A DNA stretch of 64,000 nucleotides. It comes from Ectopseudomonas composti. Its GTDB lineage: Bacteria; Pseudomonadota; Gammaproteobacteria; Pseudomonadales; Pseudomonadaceae. Below the pieces are notes generated by a model. It had not been told where the DNA came from. It was given only the letters and a program-made list of their open reading frames with translations, and made no database searches. Positions 29,857 through 37,401 of the stretch are shown here, in pieces. Where the stretch lies: assembly GCF_900115475.1 (NCBI RefSeq), contig NZ_FOWP01000001.1, positions 248,001 to 312,000 of the forward strand, in the 5' to 3' direction. Each line of letters opens with the position of its first letter. Position 1 is the stretch's first letter. The translations under genes and the position numbers were made by a program.

Positions 29857-29924
29857 CGGTGCGCACGAAGTACCCTACAAGTCCGCGGATCTGCTCGAAG
29901 CCGAAGGGTGCGCCGTGCGCACCG
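29857..29924. repeat. GTGCGCAC-family inverted repeat
   Basis: CCGGTGCGCACGAAGTACCC and GGGTGCGCCGTGCGCACCG face each other across roughly 30 bases, between the glyA terminator and the end of the DUF3015 gene. Confidence 0.55.
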
Positions 29925-29941
29925 ACAACGAAGCAGACGTG

Positions 29942-30448
29942 TTATGCGGGTTGCTTCACGTAGCGCGCCAGCTGCGCGTCACGGCTCATCACATCGAGGG
30001 TAGCGGCCAGCACCTGCTCGCTGGTGGCATCGGCTTGGCTGAAAATGCTGCCGAAATTGTCGTGGGTGACCTTGGCGAAGTGCGCACGGTCCTTGGACTC
30101 GACGCCCAGCAAAGTCGCGTAGGCATCCAGCGCCTCGCCCTGACCCATGGCCATGTCTTCAGCGATGGAATCGAGCATACCGTTCATCGCCAGCATGGAG
30201 CGTCCGTTATAGCCCAGCGCGCCGCTGGTATCGCAGCCGTTGGTACCGGAGGTCATGCCGAAGGTGGCATTGCCGAAGGTACCGTTGGTGGTGGTGGCCA
30301 GGAAGTGTGGCGCAATGCCACGCTGCCCTTCGAACAGCATGTTGCCCCAGCCACAGCCATTGCCCCCGGCCGCATCAGCGAACGCGCCAACGCTGGCCAT
30401 GCTCAGGACACCAAAGATCAAACCCTTGCCCAACATTCGCTTGCTCAT
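29942..30448 (-). CDS. DUF3015 family exported protein
   Basis: A 168-residue protein with a clear Sec signal peptide (MSKRMLGKGLIFGVLSMASV, cleavage after AFA near residue 24). The mature start has GGNGCGWGNMLFEGQRGIAP and later TSGTNGCDTSG, the paired Cys of DUF3015. It is probably periplasmic or outer-membrane associated. Function is unknown. An open extension to 30523 lacks a signal-type start and is not used. It is divergent from mapZ. Confidence 0.85.
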   Translation of the reverse strand: MSKRMLGKGLIFGVLSMASVGAFADAAGGNGCGWGNMLFEGQRGIAPHFLATTTNGTFGNATFGMTSGTNGCDTSGALGYNGRSMLAMNGMLDSIAEDMAMGQGEALDAYATLLGVESKDRAHFAKVTHDNFGSIFSQADATSEQVLAATLDVMSRDAQLARYVKQPA

Positions 30449-30617
30449 AGCTATCGCCCCGTCATATCGAATGATTGAAACTGCATAAGGAGCTTTGGTC
30501 AGGTCACCCCAGCTGTCAAACAACCCGCGCTACCGTTCGTGCAACTCGACACAATTCGAGACCGCCGACAGCCGCCTTGGCTATAGTGTTGGGAAACCTG
30601 CAGATCGGAGTTCGGGA

Positions 30618-30989
30618 ATGAGTGATACAGCCAACGAGCGTCGGCGCTTTCAGCGCATCGCCTTCGACGCCCCCACCGTGCTCGTGCAAGGCGAACGGCG
30701 CTGGTCGGCGGTGCTGCATGACCTGTCGCTCAAGGGCCTGATGGTGGAAACACCGGCAAACTGGAACGCTGACCCGGATCAGCCGTTCGAAGCGCAGATC
30801 CAGCTCGGCGACGAGGCGCGGGTAAAGATGGAGGTTCTGCTGACCCGAACCCAGGCCGGTTATCTCGGCTTCGTCTGCCGCCATATCGATCTGGATTCGA
30901 TCAGCCATCTGCGTCGTCTGGTGGAGCTCAATCTGGGCGACGAGAGCCTGCTGGAACGGGAGCTCGCCGCCCTCGGCGACAAACCCTGA
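30618..30989 (+). CDS. mapZ: MapZ, PilZ-domain adaptor of chemotaxis methyltransferase
   Basis: A 123-residue PilZ protein whose sequence I recognise as the PA4608 family: [20 protein letters not shown] start and the C-terminal [20 protein letters not shown]. The RxxxR motif (Arg9 and Arg13) and DLSLKG (Asp35, Ser37, Gly40) bind c-di-GMP. In P. aeruginosa, liganded MapZ binds CheR1 and lowers receptor methylation, altering flagellar switching. GGAG lies eight bases before the ATG at 30618, which decides the start over longer readings. The stop abuts the stop of the convergent CobW gene. Confidence 0.93.
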   Translation: MSDTANERRRFQRIAFDAPTVLVQGERRWSAVLHDLSLKGLMVETPANWNADPDQPFEAQIQLGDEARVKMEVLLTRTQAGYLGFVCRHIDLDSISHLRRLVELNLGDESLLERELAALGDKP

Positions 30990-31970
30990 TCAAGGCTGCC
31001 CGAGCGTTTCAGTGAAACCCTGGCGGATTTCGTCCTCGGGCAGGTTGTCACCAATGAACACCAGCACGCTTTCGCGCGCCTCGTCCGCTGCCCACTCACT
31101 GTCCCAATCGAAGCTGTAGAGCTGCAATACGCCCTGAAATACCAGGCGACGCGGCTCCCCTGCCACGGCCAACACGCCCTTGTAGCGCAGCAGTGCATCG
31201 CCGAAGCGCGCCAGCAAACCTTCCATGAATGCGCTGAGGCGCTCCAGATCGACCGGCTCGGCGCTCTCCAGCACCAGTGTGCGAATGCGATCTGGTGTCT
31301 TGCTCGCCGCCACCAGCGGACGCAAGCTCAGGCCGCGATCCGGCGTGGGATCGAGTTCGAAGCCACGCAGATCGAGTAGCGCTGCAAGATCGATACGGCC
31401 ATGCTCGACCACCTCGATCGGCGCGCGCCGATTGATGCGCTGCAAACGAGCTCGCAGCGCCTCGACGCTGTCTGCATCGGCCAGATCGGTCTTGCTCAGC
31501 AGGAGCAAATCGGCGAAACCGACTTGGGCCTGGGCGATGCTCTCGCTCAGGTGACGCTCAGCATTGACCGCATCGACCAGGGTGACGATACCGTCGAGTC
31601 GATAGCGCGCTCCCAACTCCTCGACGGCGAAGAAAGTCTGCGCAACAGGCGCCGGATCGGCCAGACCAGTGCACTCGATCACCAGACGGTCGAAGGCCAG
31701 CTCGCCGCTGTCGAGCTTGTCTAGCAACAGAAACAGTGCCTTCTCCAGCTCGACATGAATCGAGCAGCACACGCAACCGTTGGCCAGAGTGACCAGCTTC
31801 ACCGGCTCATCGCCGAGCAACTGGCCGTCGATGGGCGTGGCGCTGAATTCGTTCTCGATCACCGCCAGGCGCAAACCGTGCTCGACCTTGAGCATATGGT
31901 GCAGCAGGGTGGTCTTGCCGGCACCGAGAAAGCCGGTGAGCACGGTGACGGGAACAGCGGATGGCGGCAT
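30990..31970 (-). CDS. CobW/YjiA-type metal-chaperone GTPase
   Basis: A 326-residue G3E GTPase starting MPPSAVPVTVLTGFLGAGKT. The Walker A site GFLGAGKTT, the NGCVCCSI metal-binding CxCC motif, the ECTGLADPAPV switch region and LLLSKTDLAD (the SKTD base-specificity motif) are all present, followed by a CobW C-terminal domain with VVEHG and FQGVLQLYSFDW. Such proteins deliver zinc or other metals. In E. coli and P. aeruginosa yjiA sits by cstA and ybdD, which are absent here. The start at 31970 lies at the conserved fold; the frame is open further upstream without family similarity. Confidence 0.9.
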   Translation of the reverse strand: MPPSAVPVTVLTGFLGAGKTTLLHHMLKVEHGLRLAVIENEFSATPIDGQLLGDEPVKLVTLANGCVCCSIHVELEKALFLLLDKLDSGELAFDRLVIECTGLADPAPVAQTFFAVEELGARYRLDGIVTLVDAVNAERHLSESIAQAQVGFADLLLLSKTDLADADSVEALRARLQRINRRAPIEVVEHGRIDLAALLDLRGFELDPTPDRGLSLRPLVAASKTPDRIRTLVLESAEPVDLERLSAFMEGLLARFGDALLRYKGVLAVAGEPRRLVFQGVLQLYSFDWDSEWAADEARESVLVFIGDNLPEDEIRQGFTETLGQP

Positions 31971-32140
31971 GCGATTGGTCCTCGCGAAGCATCGGGCAAC
32001 AGCCACGAATGAACACGCCACAAGACGCGCGGCGCGAAACCTGGCCCAGTGGGCGGCCGACACCATAGCGCGCCCGCGCTCCCGACGAAAGGACACGTCA
32101 AGCATGCTTTGCAAGGGTTTCAGTGAAGGGGGCGTTAAGC

Positions 32141-32198
32141 GGGTTCGGACCTAGAACCTGGCGATTATCGCCTGGCTGTGTGGCGAGTGTCCGAACCC
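32141..32198. repeat. Structured inverted repeat upstream of the CobW gene
   Basis: GGGTTCGGAC (32141-32150) and GTCCGAACCC (32189-32198) are perfect complements around 38 bases that themselves contain GGCGATTATCGCC, a five-pair hairpin. It does not match the REP families in this window. Confidence 0.55.
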
Positions 32199-32258
32199 TA
32201 CCGGAAGATGCTCGACGGCACCATTGCCTGCCTGCGCCTAGACATCGCACTGCGCAAC

Positions 32259-32405
32259 TCAGTGGACGCGGCAGGCAGCCTCGGCTTCCTGGCGACGCTG
32301 ACGTCGCGCCTGGATGCGTTGCGCCTCACGACGTGCATCGCGCGACTCGACGGCCTTGGCGTCGAAATTGAAGGCTCGGGAAAAGAAATCGAAGAACAGG
32401 AACAT
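32259..32405 (-). CDS. Possible small basic protein (48 residues)
   Basis: The ATG at 32405 has GAGGAG nine bases upstream and opens MFLFFDFFSRAFNFDAKAVE, then a highly Arg/Gln-rich helix (ARREAQRIQARRQRRQEAEA) and stops at 32259. A hydrophobic aromatic N-terminus followed by an Arg-rich amphipathic helix suggests a membrane-surface peptide. I do not recognise a family. The strong ribosome site is the main support. It lies alone between the CobW gene and radA. Confidence 0.4.
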   Translation of the reverse strand: MFLFFDFFSRAFNFDAKAVESRDARREAQRIQARRQRRQEAEAACRVH

Positions 32406-32525
32406 GATGGTGTCTCCTCGTTTGGATACGCCTTCATGCTGCGCGCCGATAGCCTGCTACCTATTGACCTGAATCAATTTCCGCCGGAGCCCAGTCGCGG
32501 CAGAACGCCGCACCACAGGACACTC

Positions 32526-32625
32526 GTAGCCCGGATGCAATCAGGGGGATATTGGCCATGCACACGGACTTCATCCGAGCGACAAAACGGTAGGGGCCGG
32601 CTTGCCGGCGATGCGCTTTGCCGCT
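32526..32625. repeat. Two REP-like units downstream of radA
   Basis: A GTAGCCCGGATGCAATCAGG unit and a GTAGGGGCCGGCTTGCCGGC unit occur here; the first is a degenerate half of the large palindrome at 50010-50066. Confidence 0.55.
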
Positions 32626-32660
32626 TGGATCGATGAAAGAGGCTTCAGCCGCAACGCTCG

Positions 32661-34019
32661 TCACTCGAACAATGCATCCAGCGCCTGTTCCAGGCGCGTC
32701 ACGGCGATGACCTGCAACCCCGCTGGCGCCTCCTTCGGCGCATTGCCCTTGGGTACGATGGCGCGCTTGAAGCCGTGCTTGGCGGCCTCCTTCAAACGCT
32801 CCTGACCACTCGGCACCGGGCGGATCTCGCCGGACAGGCCGATCTCGCCGAACACCAGCAGGTCGTGCTCCAGCGGCCGGTTGCGCAGGCTGGATATCAC
32901 CGCCGCCATCAGCGCCAGGTCGGAGGCCGTCTCCAGCACCTTGACCCCGCCGACCACGTTGAGGAAGACGTCCTGGTCATAGGTGGGAATGCCACCGTGA
33001 CGATGCAGCACCGCCAGGAGCATGGCCAGACGATTCTGATCCAGGCCCAGGGTGACGCGCCTCGGGTTGCCCAGATGGCTGGTGTCGACCAGAGCCTGCA
33101 CCTCCACCAGCATCGGCCGCGAGCCCTCCCAAGTGGCCATCACCACGCTGCCGGGCACCGACTCCTGAGCGCGGGTGAGGAAGATCGCCGACGGGTTGGA
33201 AACCTCCTTGAGGCCCTTGTCGGTCATGCCGAACACGCCCAGTTCGTTGACCGCGCCGAAGCGGTTCTTCACCGCCCGCAGCAGGCGCAGACGACCGTCG
33301 GATTCACCCTCGAAATACAGTACGGTATCGACCATGTGCTCCAGCACACGCGGCCCGGCCAGCGCACCTTCCTTGGTCACGTGACCGACGAGAAAGATCG
33401 CCGTGCCGCTCTGCTTGGCGAAGCGCACCAGCAGCGCCGCACTTTCGCGCACCTGGGCCACACCACCGGGAGCCGACTGCAGCTGTTCGGTGAAGATAGT
33501 CTGGATCGAGTCGATCACCATGACCTTGGGCTTTTCCTGGCGGGCGGTGGCGATGATCGACTCGATGCAGGTCTCGGTCATCACCTTGAGCTTGTCCTGC
33601 GGCAGGTCCAGGCGCCGTGCACGCATGGCCACCTGTTGCTGCGACTCCTCACCGGTGACGTACAGCGCCGGAAAGCGCTGGGCGATGTTGCACAAGGTCT
33701 GCAGCAGGATGGTCGATTTGCCGATACCGGGATCGCCGCCGATCAACACCACCGAGCCGTCCACCAGACCACCGCCAAGCACCCGATCCAGTTCACCGGA
33801 GGCAGTGGAAAAACGCGGAATTTCTTCGACACTGACCTCAGCCAGAGTCTTTATGTTGGCCTTGTCGCCTGCCCAGCCGGCACGCCCGCTGGGCGTCGCG
33901 CCCTCGACCACGGTTTCCACCAGGGTATTCCAGGCGCCGCACTCACCGCACTGCCCCGCCCACTTGGGAAAGGTGGCGCCGCACTCGGTGCAGCCGTACA
34001 TGCGTTTAGCCTTGGCCAT
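32661..34019 (-). CDS. radA: DNA repair/recombination helicase RadA (Sms)
   Basis: A 452-residue RecA-like protein that promotes branch migration in recombination repair. It has an N-terminal zinc finger (Cys pairs CTEC and CGEC around FPKWAGQ), Walker A GGDPGIGKS, the RadA-specific RAVKNRFGAVNE motif and a C-terminal Lon-like domain ending in RAIVPKGN and LEQALDALFE. The start MAKAKRMYGCTECGATFPKW at 34019 is the family N-terminus. The gene is divergent from the acetyltransferase gene 97 bases away. radA follows mapZ closely in P. aeruginosa too. Confidence 0.97.
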   Translation of the reverse strand: MAKAKRMYGCTECGATFPKWAGQCGECGAWNTLVETVVEGATPSGRAGWAGDKANIKTLAEVSVEEIPRFSTASGELDRVLGGGLVDGSVVLIGGDPGIGKSTILLQTLCNIAQRFPALYVTGEESQQQVAMRARRLDLPQDKLKVMTETCIESIIATARQEKPKVMVIDSIQTIFTEQLQSAPGGVAQVRESAALLVRFAKQSGTAIFLVGHVTKEGALAGPRVLEHMVDTVLYFEGESDGRLRLLRAVKNRFGAVNELGVFGMTDKGLKEVSNPSAIFLTRAQESVPGSVVMATWEGSRPMLVEVQALVDTSHLGNPRRVTLGLDQNRLAMLLAVLHRHGGIPTYDQDVFLNVVGGVKVLETASDLALMAAVISSLRNRPLEHDLLVFGEIGLSGEIRPVPSGQERLKEAAKHGFKRAIVPKGNAPKEAPAGLQVIAVTRLEQALDALFE

Positions 34020-34116
34020 GGGGAAATCGTCCTGCCTGTTGAGCGAAGGCTGGAACGATACCGAACTACTGGATAGATTTACAGACCATCGACACTGATC
34101 TTCACCAGGGAACGCC

Positions 34117-34611
34117 ATGCAGATCGAACTGCTACCCACCACTGCCGAGCAGTTACCGCTGATCCGCAACCTTTACCAGTTCTACTCCTACGACAGCTCG
34201 GACTGGGAGCAGGAAGACGTCGAGGTCGACGGCCGTTTCTACATCCATGACGAGCACCTGCAGCGCTATTGGCAGGAGCCTGGCTGGAGCGCCAGCCTGA
34301 TCCTGGCCGATGGTTTCATCGCCGGTTTCCTGCTGGTCGAGCGCAGCGAACTGCCCGACATCGATGCGCCGGAGTTCGCCGACCTGTTCATCCTCAAGCG
34401 CTACCGCCGGCTGGGTATCGGCCGCGCGCTGGTGCAACAGGCGATGGGCGACGGTAGCACCTGGCTGGTGCGCTTCTACCGCCAGGACGACGTGGCTCTG
34501 GCCTTCTGGCAGCAGTTGATGAGCGAGTTACCGAGACCGCCGCGGGCGGTCTGGACGGAAGATGAGGCGGACGGGCTACTCACCTATCTGATCAACCCGC
34601 CCGTGCATTGA
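34117..34611 (+). CDS. GNAT family N-acetyltransferase
   Basis: A 164-residue protein with the GNAT fold. DGFIAGFLLVERSEL is the beta4 region, and ADLFILKRYRRLGIGRALVQ contains the acetyl-CoA pyrophosphate loop (R-R-L-G-I-G-R-A). LVRFYRQDDVALAFWQQL follows. The N-terminal part (YQFYSYDSSDWEQEDV) resembles a subgroup of uncharacterised acetyltransferases. Substrate is unknown. Confidence 0.88.
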   Translation: MQIELLPTTAEQLPLIRNLYQFYSYDSSDWEQEDVEVDGRFYIHDEHLQRYWQEPGWSASLILADGFIAGFLLVERSELPDIDAPEFADLFILKRYRRLGIGRALVQQAMGDGSTWLVRFYRQDDVALAFWQQLMSELPRPPRAVWTEDEADGLLTYLINPPVH

Positions 34612-34630
34612 AGCCTGTCAGCTCCGATGA

Positions 34631-34680
34631 CGTAGCCCGGATGAAATCCGGGAGGGCCGGTGCGTGCGGCGCACCCTACC
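34631..34680. repeat. Composite of two repeat families
   Basis: CGTAGCCCGGATGAAATCCGG is followed directly by CCGGTGCGTGCGGCGCACCC, joining the two common repeat families of this window between convergent genes. Confidence 0.55.
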
Positions 34681-34728
34681 GGTAGCGACCTCGTAGAGTG
34701 CCCGTGCGCACCGCATGCTTCCGAGTGC

Positions 34729-35007
34729 TCAACCGCGGCAGCCGTTGCCACAGCCACAGCACTGCCCGGAGGCACGCTTGAGCTGACGCGCCAGTTCGTC
34801 CTTGAGCGCGACGCGGTTGAGTTTCAAGGCGCTGAGGGTGACGTCGTCGAGCAGCTCGATACCGTCCTCGATACGGCAAATACGCTTGTCCAGCGCTTCG
34901 TATTCTTCGGCCTGACGAGAGAACTGTTCATCGCTCTGGCGCAGACGCTGTAGTTCGGTGCGCAGTTCGGGGAAGTCATGAACCAGCGGGTGATGGTCGA
35001 CGTGCAT
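34729..35007 (-). CDS. YdcH/DUF465-type small protein with a Cys-rich tail
   Basis: A 92-residue, mostly helical protein: HHPLVHDFPELRTELQRLRQ, then the DUF465 core EYEALDKRICRIEDGIELLD and LKLNRVALKDELARQL. Unlike the upstream paralogue it ends in GQCCGCGNGCRG, with Cys at 83, 84, 86 and 90 plus Cys44. Four clustered Cys suggest a metal or cluster site, or disulfides. A perfect ANR box lies about 65 bases upstream, so it is probably induced when oxygen is low. Start at 35007 has GAGGCTC upstream. Confidence 0.8.
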   Translation of the reverse strand: MHVDHHPLVHDFPELRTELQRLRQSDEQFSRQAEEYEALDKRICRIEDGIELLDDVTLSALKLNRVALKDELARQLKRASGQCCGCGNGCRG

Positions 35008-35065
35008 GATGGAGCCTCTGACAAGAAAGATGGCTCCAGCCTAGCGCCACACGTCGACCCTTCAT

Positions 35066-35079
35066 TTGATCAAGATCAA
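35066..35079 (-). promoter_or_regulatory. ANR/FNR box upstream of the Cys-tailed YdcH-like gene
   Basis: TTGATCAAGATCAA matches the TTGAT-N4-ATCAA consensus exactly. It overlaps the stop codon of the upstream paralogue (35076-35078) and is centred about 65 bases before the next ATG, the geometry of a class II activated promoter. Confidence 0.8.
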
Positions 35080-35324
35080 GCACCGCCTGCCTTACGCAGT
35101 AGTTCGGCGATCTCATCCTTGAGCCCCACCCTCTGCAGTTTGAGTCCCTGCAAGACCAGGTCATCAGCGGTCTCGCGACCGTCTTCGATTTCGTAGATGC
35201 GCTTGTCCAACGCCTCGTACTCACCTGCCAGGCGAGGAAAGTGCGGGTCACTCTGCATCAGTTGGCGCAGCGCATCGTGATGCTGAGGAAACTCTCGATT
35301 TAGCGGGTGATGTTCAAGCGGCAT
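35076..35324 (-). CDS. YdcH/DUF465-type small protein
   Basis: An 82-residue coiled-coil-like protein: MPLEHHPLNREFPQHHDALR, HFPRLAGEYEALDKRIYEIE and LKLQRVGLKDEIAELLRKAG. It is a close paralogue of the 92-residue protein that follows it, but without Cys. DUF465 proteins have no established role that I know of. GGAGGG lies just upstream of the ATG. A tandem duplication is the likely origin. Confidence 0.82.
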   Translation of the reverse strand: MPLEHHPLNREFPQHHDALRQLMQSDPHFPRLAGEYEALDKRIYEIEDGRETADDLVLQGLKLQRVGLKDEIAELLRKAGGA

Positions 35325-35522
35325 GGAGGACCCTCCCCGGAGATTGTTCTTTTAGCCTAGTCGAAGCTTGGCCAGGTGCAGTCGGTGATATCTGGCTCCG
35401 CAAGAGGTCGGGCCAGCGAACGCTGCCTGCGCCAGAACCACGAAATGAAATGTTGCAGCTTTTCTGCTTTTTCCACGGTGCTTGCGTTAAATTGGCGGGC
35501 CATTGGCTACTTATCCCCCTAC

Positions 35523-36548
35523 ATGACACTCCTGATAGCGTTCGCTGTCCTCTCCATTCTGGTTTCGTTCATCTGTTCCATCCTCGAAGCCGCCCTGCTC
35601 TCCCTCACGCCCAGTTACATCGCTCAGCAGAAGGTCGAAAAACCGCTGCTGTACGAACGGCTGAAAGAACTCAAAGACAAGATCGACCAGCCGCTGGCGG
35701 CCATCCTGACCCTGAATACGGTGGCACATACCGTCGGTGCGACCGGTGTTGGCGCGCAGGTGGCGATCGTCTTTGGCGATGGTTACCTGGGTATCGCCTC
35801 CGCAGTCATGACCCTGCTGATTCTGGTGCTCTCGGAGATTCTGCCGAAGACCATCGGTGCCCGCTACTGGCGTACCCTGGCGCCCATCCTGCCGGGCCTG
35901 CTGCGGGCGATGATCCTGCTGCTCAAGCCGTTCATCGTGATGTCGGACCTGATCATGCGCCTGTTCGGCGGCAAGGAGCCGGAGCACGACATTCGCCAGG
36001 AAATCAAGGCGCTGACCCTGCTAGGCCGCGAAGTGGGCAAGCTCGACGAAGACGAGCACCGAGTGATCAGCAACATTCTCGATCTCCACGAAATTCGTCT
36101 GCGCGACATCATGACCCCGCGCATCGTCTGCGAATCCGCCGCACCAGATGAGTCGATCGCCGCTTTCAAGGCGCGTGCCCGCGAGAGTCAGTTCTCCCGT
36201 TACCCGGTAATCGGCGAAGACGAATCGCCGCTGGGCGTGGTGTTCCGTTACGACGCACTGGCCGCGGAGAACGATGGCGAGCCGATCACTCAGATCATGA
36301 AGCCGCTCAAGGTCGTGCCGGAAAGCATGAACGTGGAAAACCTGATGACCCTGCTCATGCAGGAGCGTCAGCACATGTGCCTGGTGTACGACGAATTCGG
36401 TAGCTGGCGCGGTCTGGTGACGCTGGAAGACATCATGGAAACCATCATCGGGAAACCGATCCTCGATGAAACCGACGACATCCCCAACATGCGCCGCTTC
36501 GCCAAGCGCCGCTGGGAGCATCGGATCAAGGCGATCCGCGCAGACTGA
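35523..36548 (+). CDS. CNNM/DUF21 plus CBS-domain membrane protein (HlyC/CorC family)
   Basis: A 341-residue protein. Residues 1-185 form the DUF21 transmembrane domain with about four helices (MTLLIAFAVLSILVSFICSI, ILTLNTVAHTVGATGVGAQV, VLSEILPKTIGARYW). A CBS pair at roughly 205-325 holds IMTPRIVCE and LVYDEFGSWRGLVTLEDIME. The usual C-terminal CorC/HlyC domain is missing, as the chain ends soon after the second CBS. Members are linked to magnesium or cobalt export. The start at 35523 is chosen for the membrane helix; no good ribosome site is seen, and an in-frame ATG at 35445 is possible. Confidence 0.85.
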   Translation: MTLLIAFAVLSILVSFICSILEAALLSLTPSYIAQQKVEKPLLYERLKELKDKIDQPLAAILTLNTVAHTVGATGVGAQVAIVFGDGYLGIASAVMTLLILVLSEILPKTIGARYWRTLAPILPGLLRAMILLLKPFIVMSDLIMRLFGGKEPEHDIRQEIKALTLLGREVGKLDEDEHRVISNILDLHEIRLRDIMTPRIVCESAAPDESIAAFKARARESQFSRYPVIGEDESPLGVVFRYDALAAENDGEPITQIMKPLKVVPESMNVENLMTLLMQERQHMCLVYDEFGSWRGLVTLEDIMETIIGKPILDETDDIPNMRRFAKRRWEHRIKAIRAD

Positions 36549-37325
36549 TCACCAGTAGTTTTCCACCGCCACCTGACCCGGCCTACGGGTCAGGCTCAGG
36601 TTAAGACCGCGCGCCTTCAGCCGCTGGCGAATGTCGTCGATCATCTGCGGATTGCCGCAAATCATCACCCGCGAGTGTTCGGGAGTCAGCTCAAGGCCTG
36701 CTGCCCGCTCCAGCTCGCCGTTGTCGAGCAGCTCGGTGATACGCGCATTCAGGCAGCCCGGCGCCTGCTCACGGGTGACCACCGGCAGGTAGGTGAGCTT
36801 GTCGGCGAACTCAGACAGGTGCTCTAGCTCGGCGAAACCCCGGATCATCGGCTGATAAGCCAGCTCGGCGACACTGCGCGCGCTATACACCAGCACAATG
36901 CGCTCGAAGCGCTGCCAGACTTCGAAGTCCTGCAGGATCGACAGGAACGGCGCGATGCCGGTGCCGCTGCCGAGCAACCAGAGGTCGCGGCCATCGACGA
37001 AGCGATCGAGGGTCAGATAACCGGTGGCCATTTTCTCCACCAGCAGGCTGTCGCCGACGCGCAGACGGCTGAGTTCGCTGGTGAACTCGCCGCCCGGCAC
37101 GACGATGGAGAAGAATTCCAGATGTTCGTCGTGCGGCGCGGAAACCAGTGAGTAGGCGCGCCACACCAACGAACCGTCGGCCTTTTCCACGCCGAGGCGA
37201 ACGAACTGCCCGGCACGGAAACGAAAACCCGCATCGCGCGTGGTGCGCAGGGTGAACAGACTCGGCGTCAGCGTCTGCACATCAAGCAGGGTCTGACGGG
37301 TGAACTTGTCATCGCTGACGGTCAT
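36549..37325 (-). CDS. fpr: Ferredoxin/flavodoxin--NADP+ reductase Fpr
   Basis: A 258-residue FAD enzyme moving electrons between NADPH and ferredoxin or flavodoxin. The FAD-binding motif RAYSLVSAP, the GEFTSELSRL segment, the NADP-binding LLGSGTGIAPFLSIL and VMICGNPQMI are all visible. The chain ends VENYW; a terminal Trp is typical of the E. coli-like subclass. AGGAG lies seven bases before the ATG at 37325, which decides against an upstream ATG. Its stop abuts that of the convergent CBS-domain gene. It lies 76 bases after the SHMT-like gene, in the same direction. Confidence 0.95.
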   Translation of the reverse strand: MTVSDDKFTRQTLLDVQTLTPSLFTLRTTRDAGFRFRAGQFVRLGVEKADGSLVWRAYSLVSAPHDEHLEFFSIVVPGGEFTSELSRLRVGDSLLVEKMATGYLTLDRFVDGRDLWLLGSGTGIAPFLSILQDFEVWQRFERIVLVYSARSVAELAYQPMIRGFAELEHLSEFADKLTYLPVVTREQAPGCLNARITELLDNGELERAAGLELTPEHSRVMICGNPQMIDDIRQRLKARGLNLSLTRRPGQVAVENYW

Positions 37326-37401
37326 GCGAAGCTCCTGAGCGAATGATGTCGGCAGTGTCGCGCAAAAGGCAGACGACAAAAACCGGCAGATCGCAGGGGC
37401 A

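Noticed and set aside
28490..29866. A 458-codon minus-strand frame
   Set aside because: It is the reverse of glyA and runs through its terminator.
32178..32636. Plus-strand frame of 152 codons before radA
   Set aside because: It crosses two repeat units, has no ribosome site and no recognisable sequence; the minus-strand 48-codon frame inside it is better supported.
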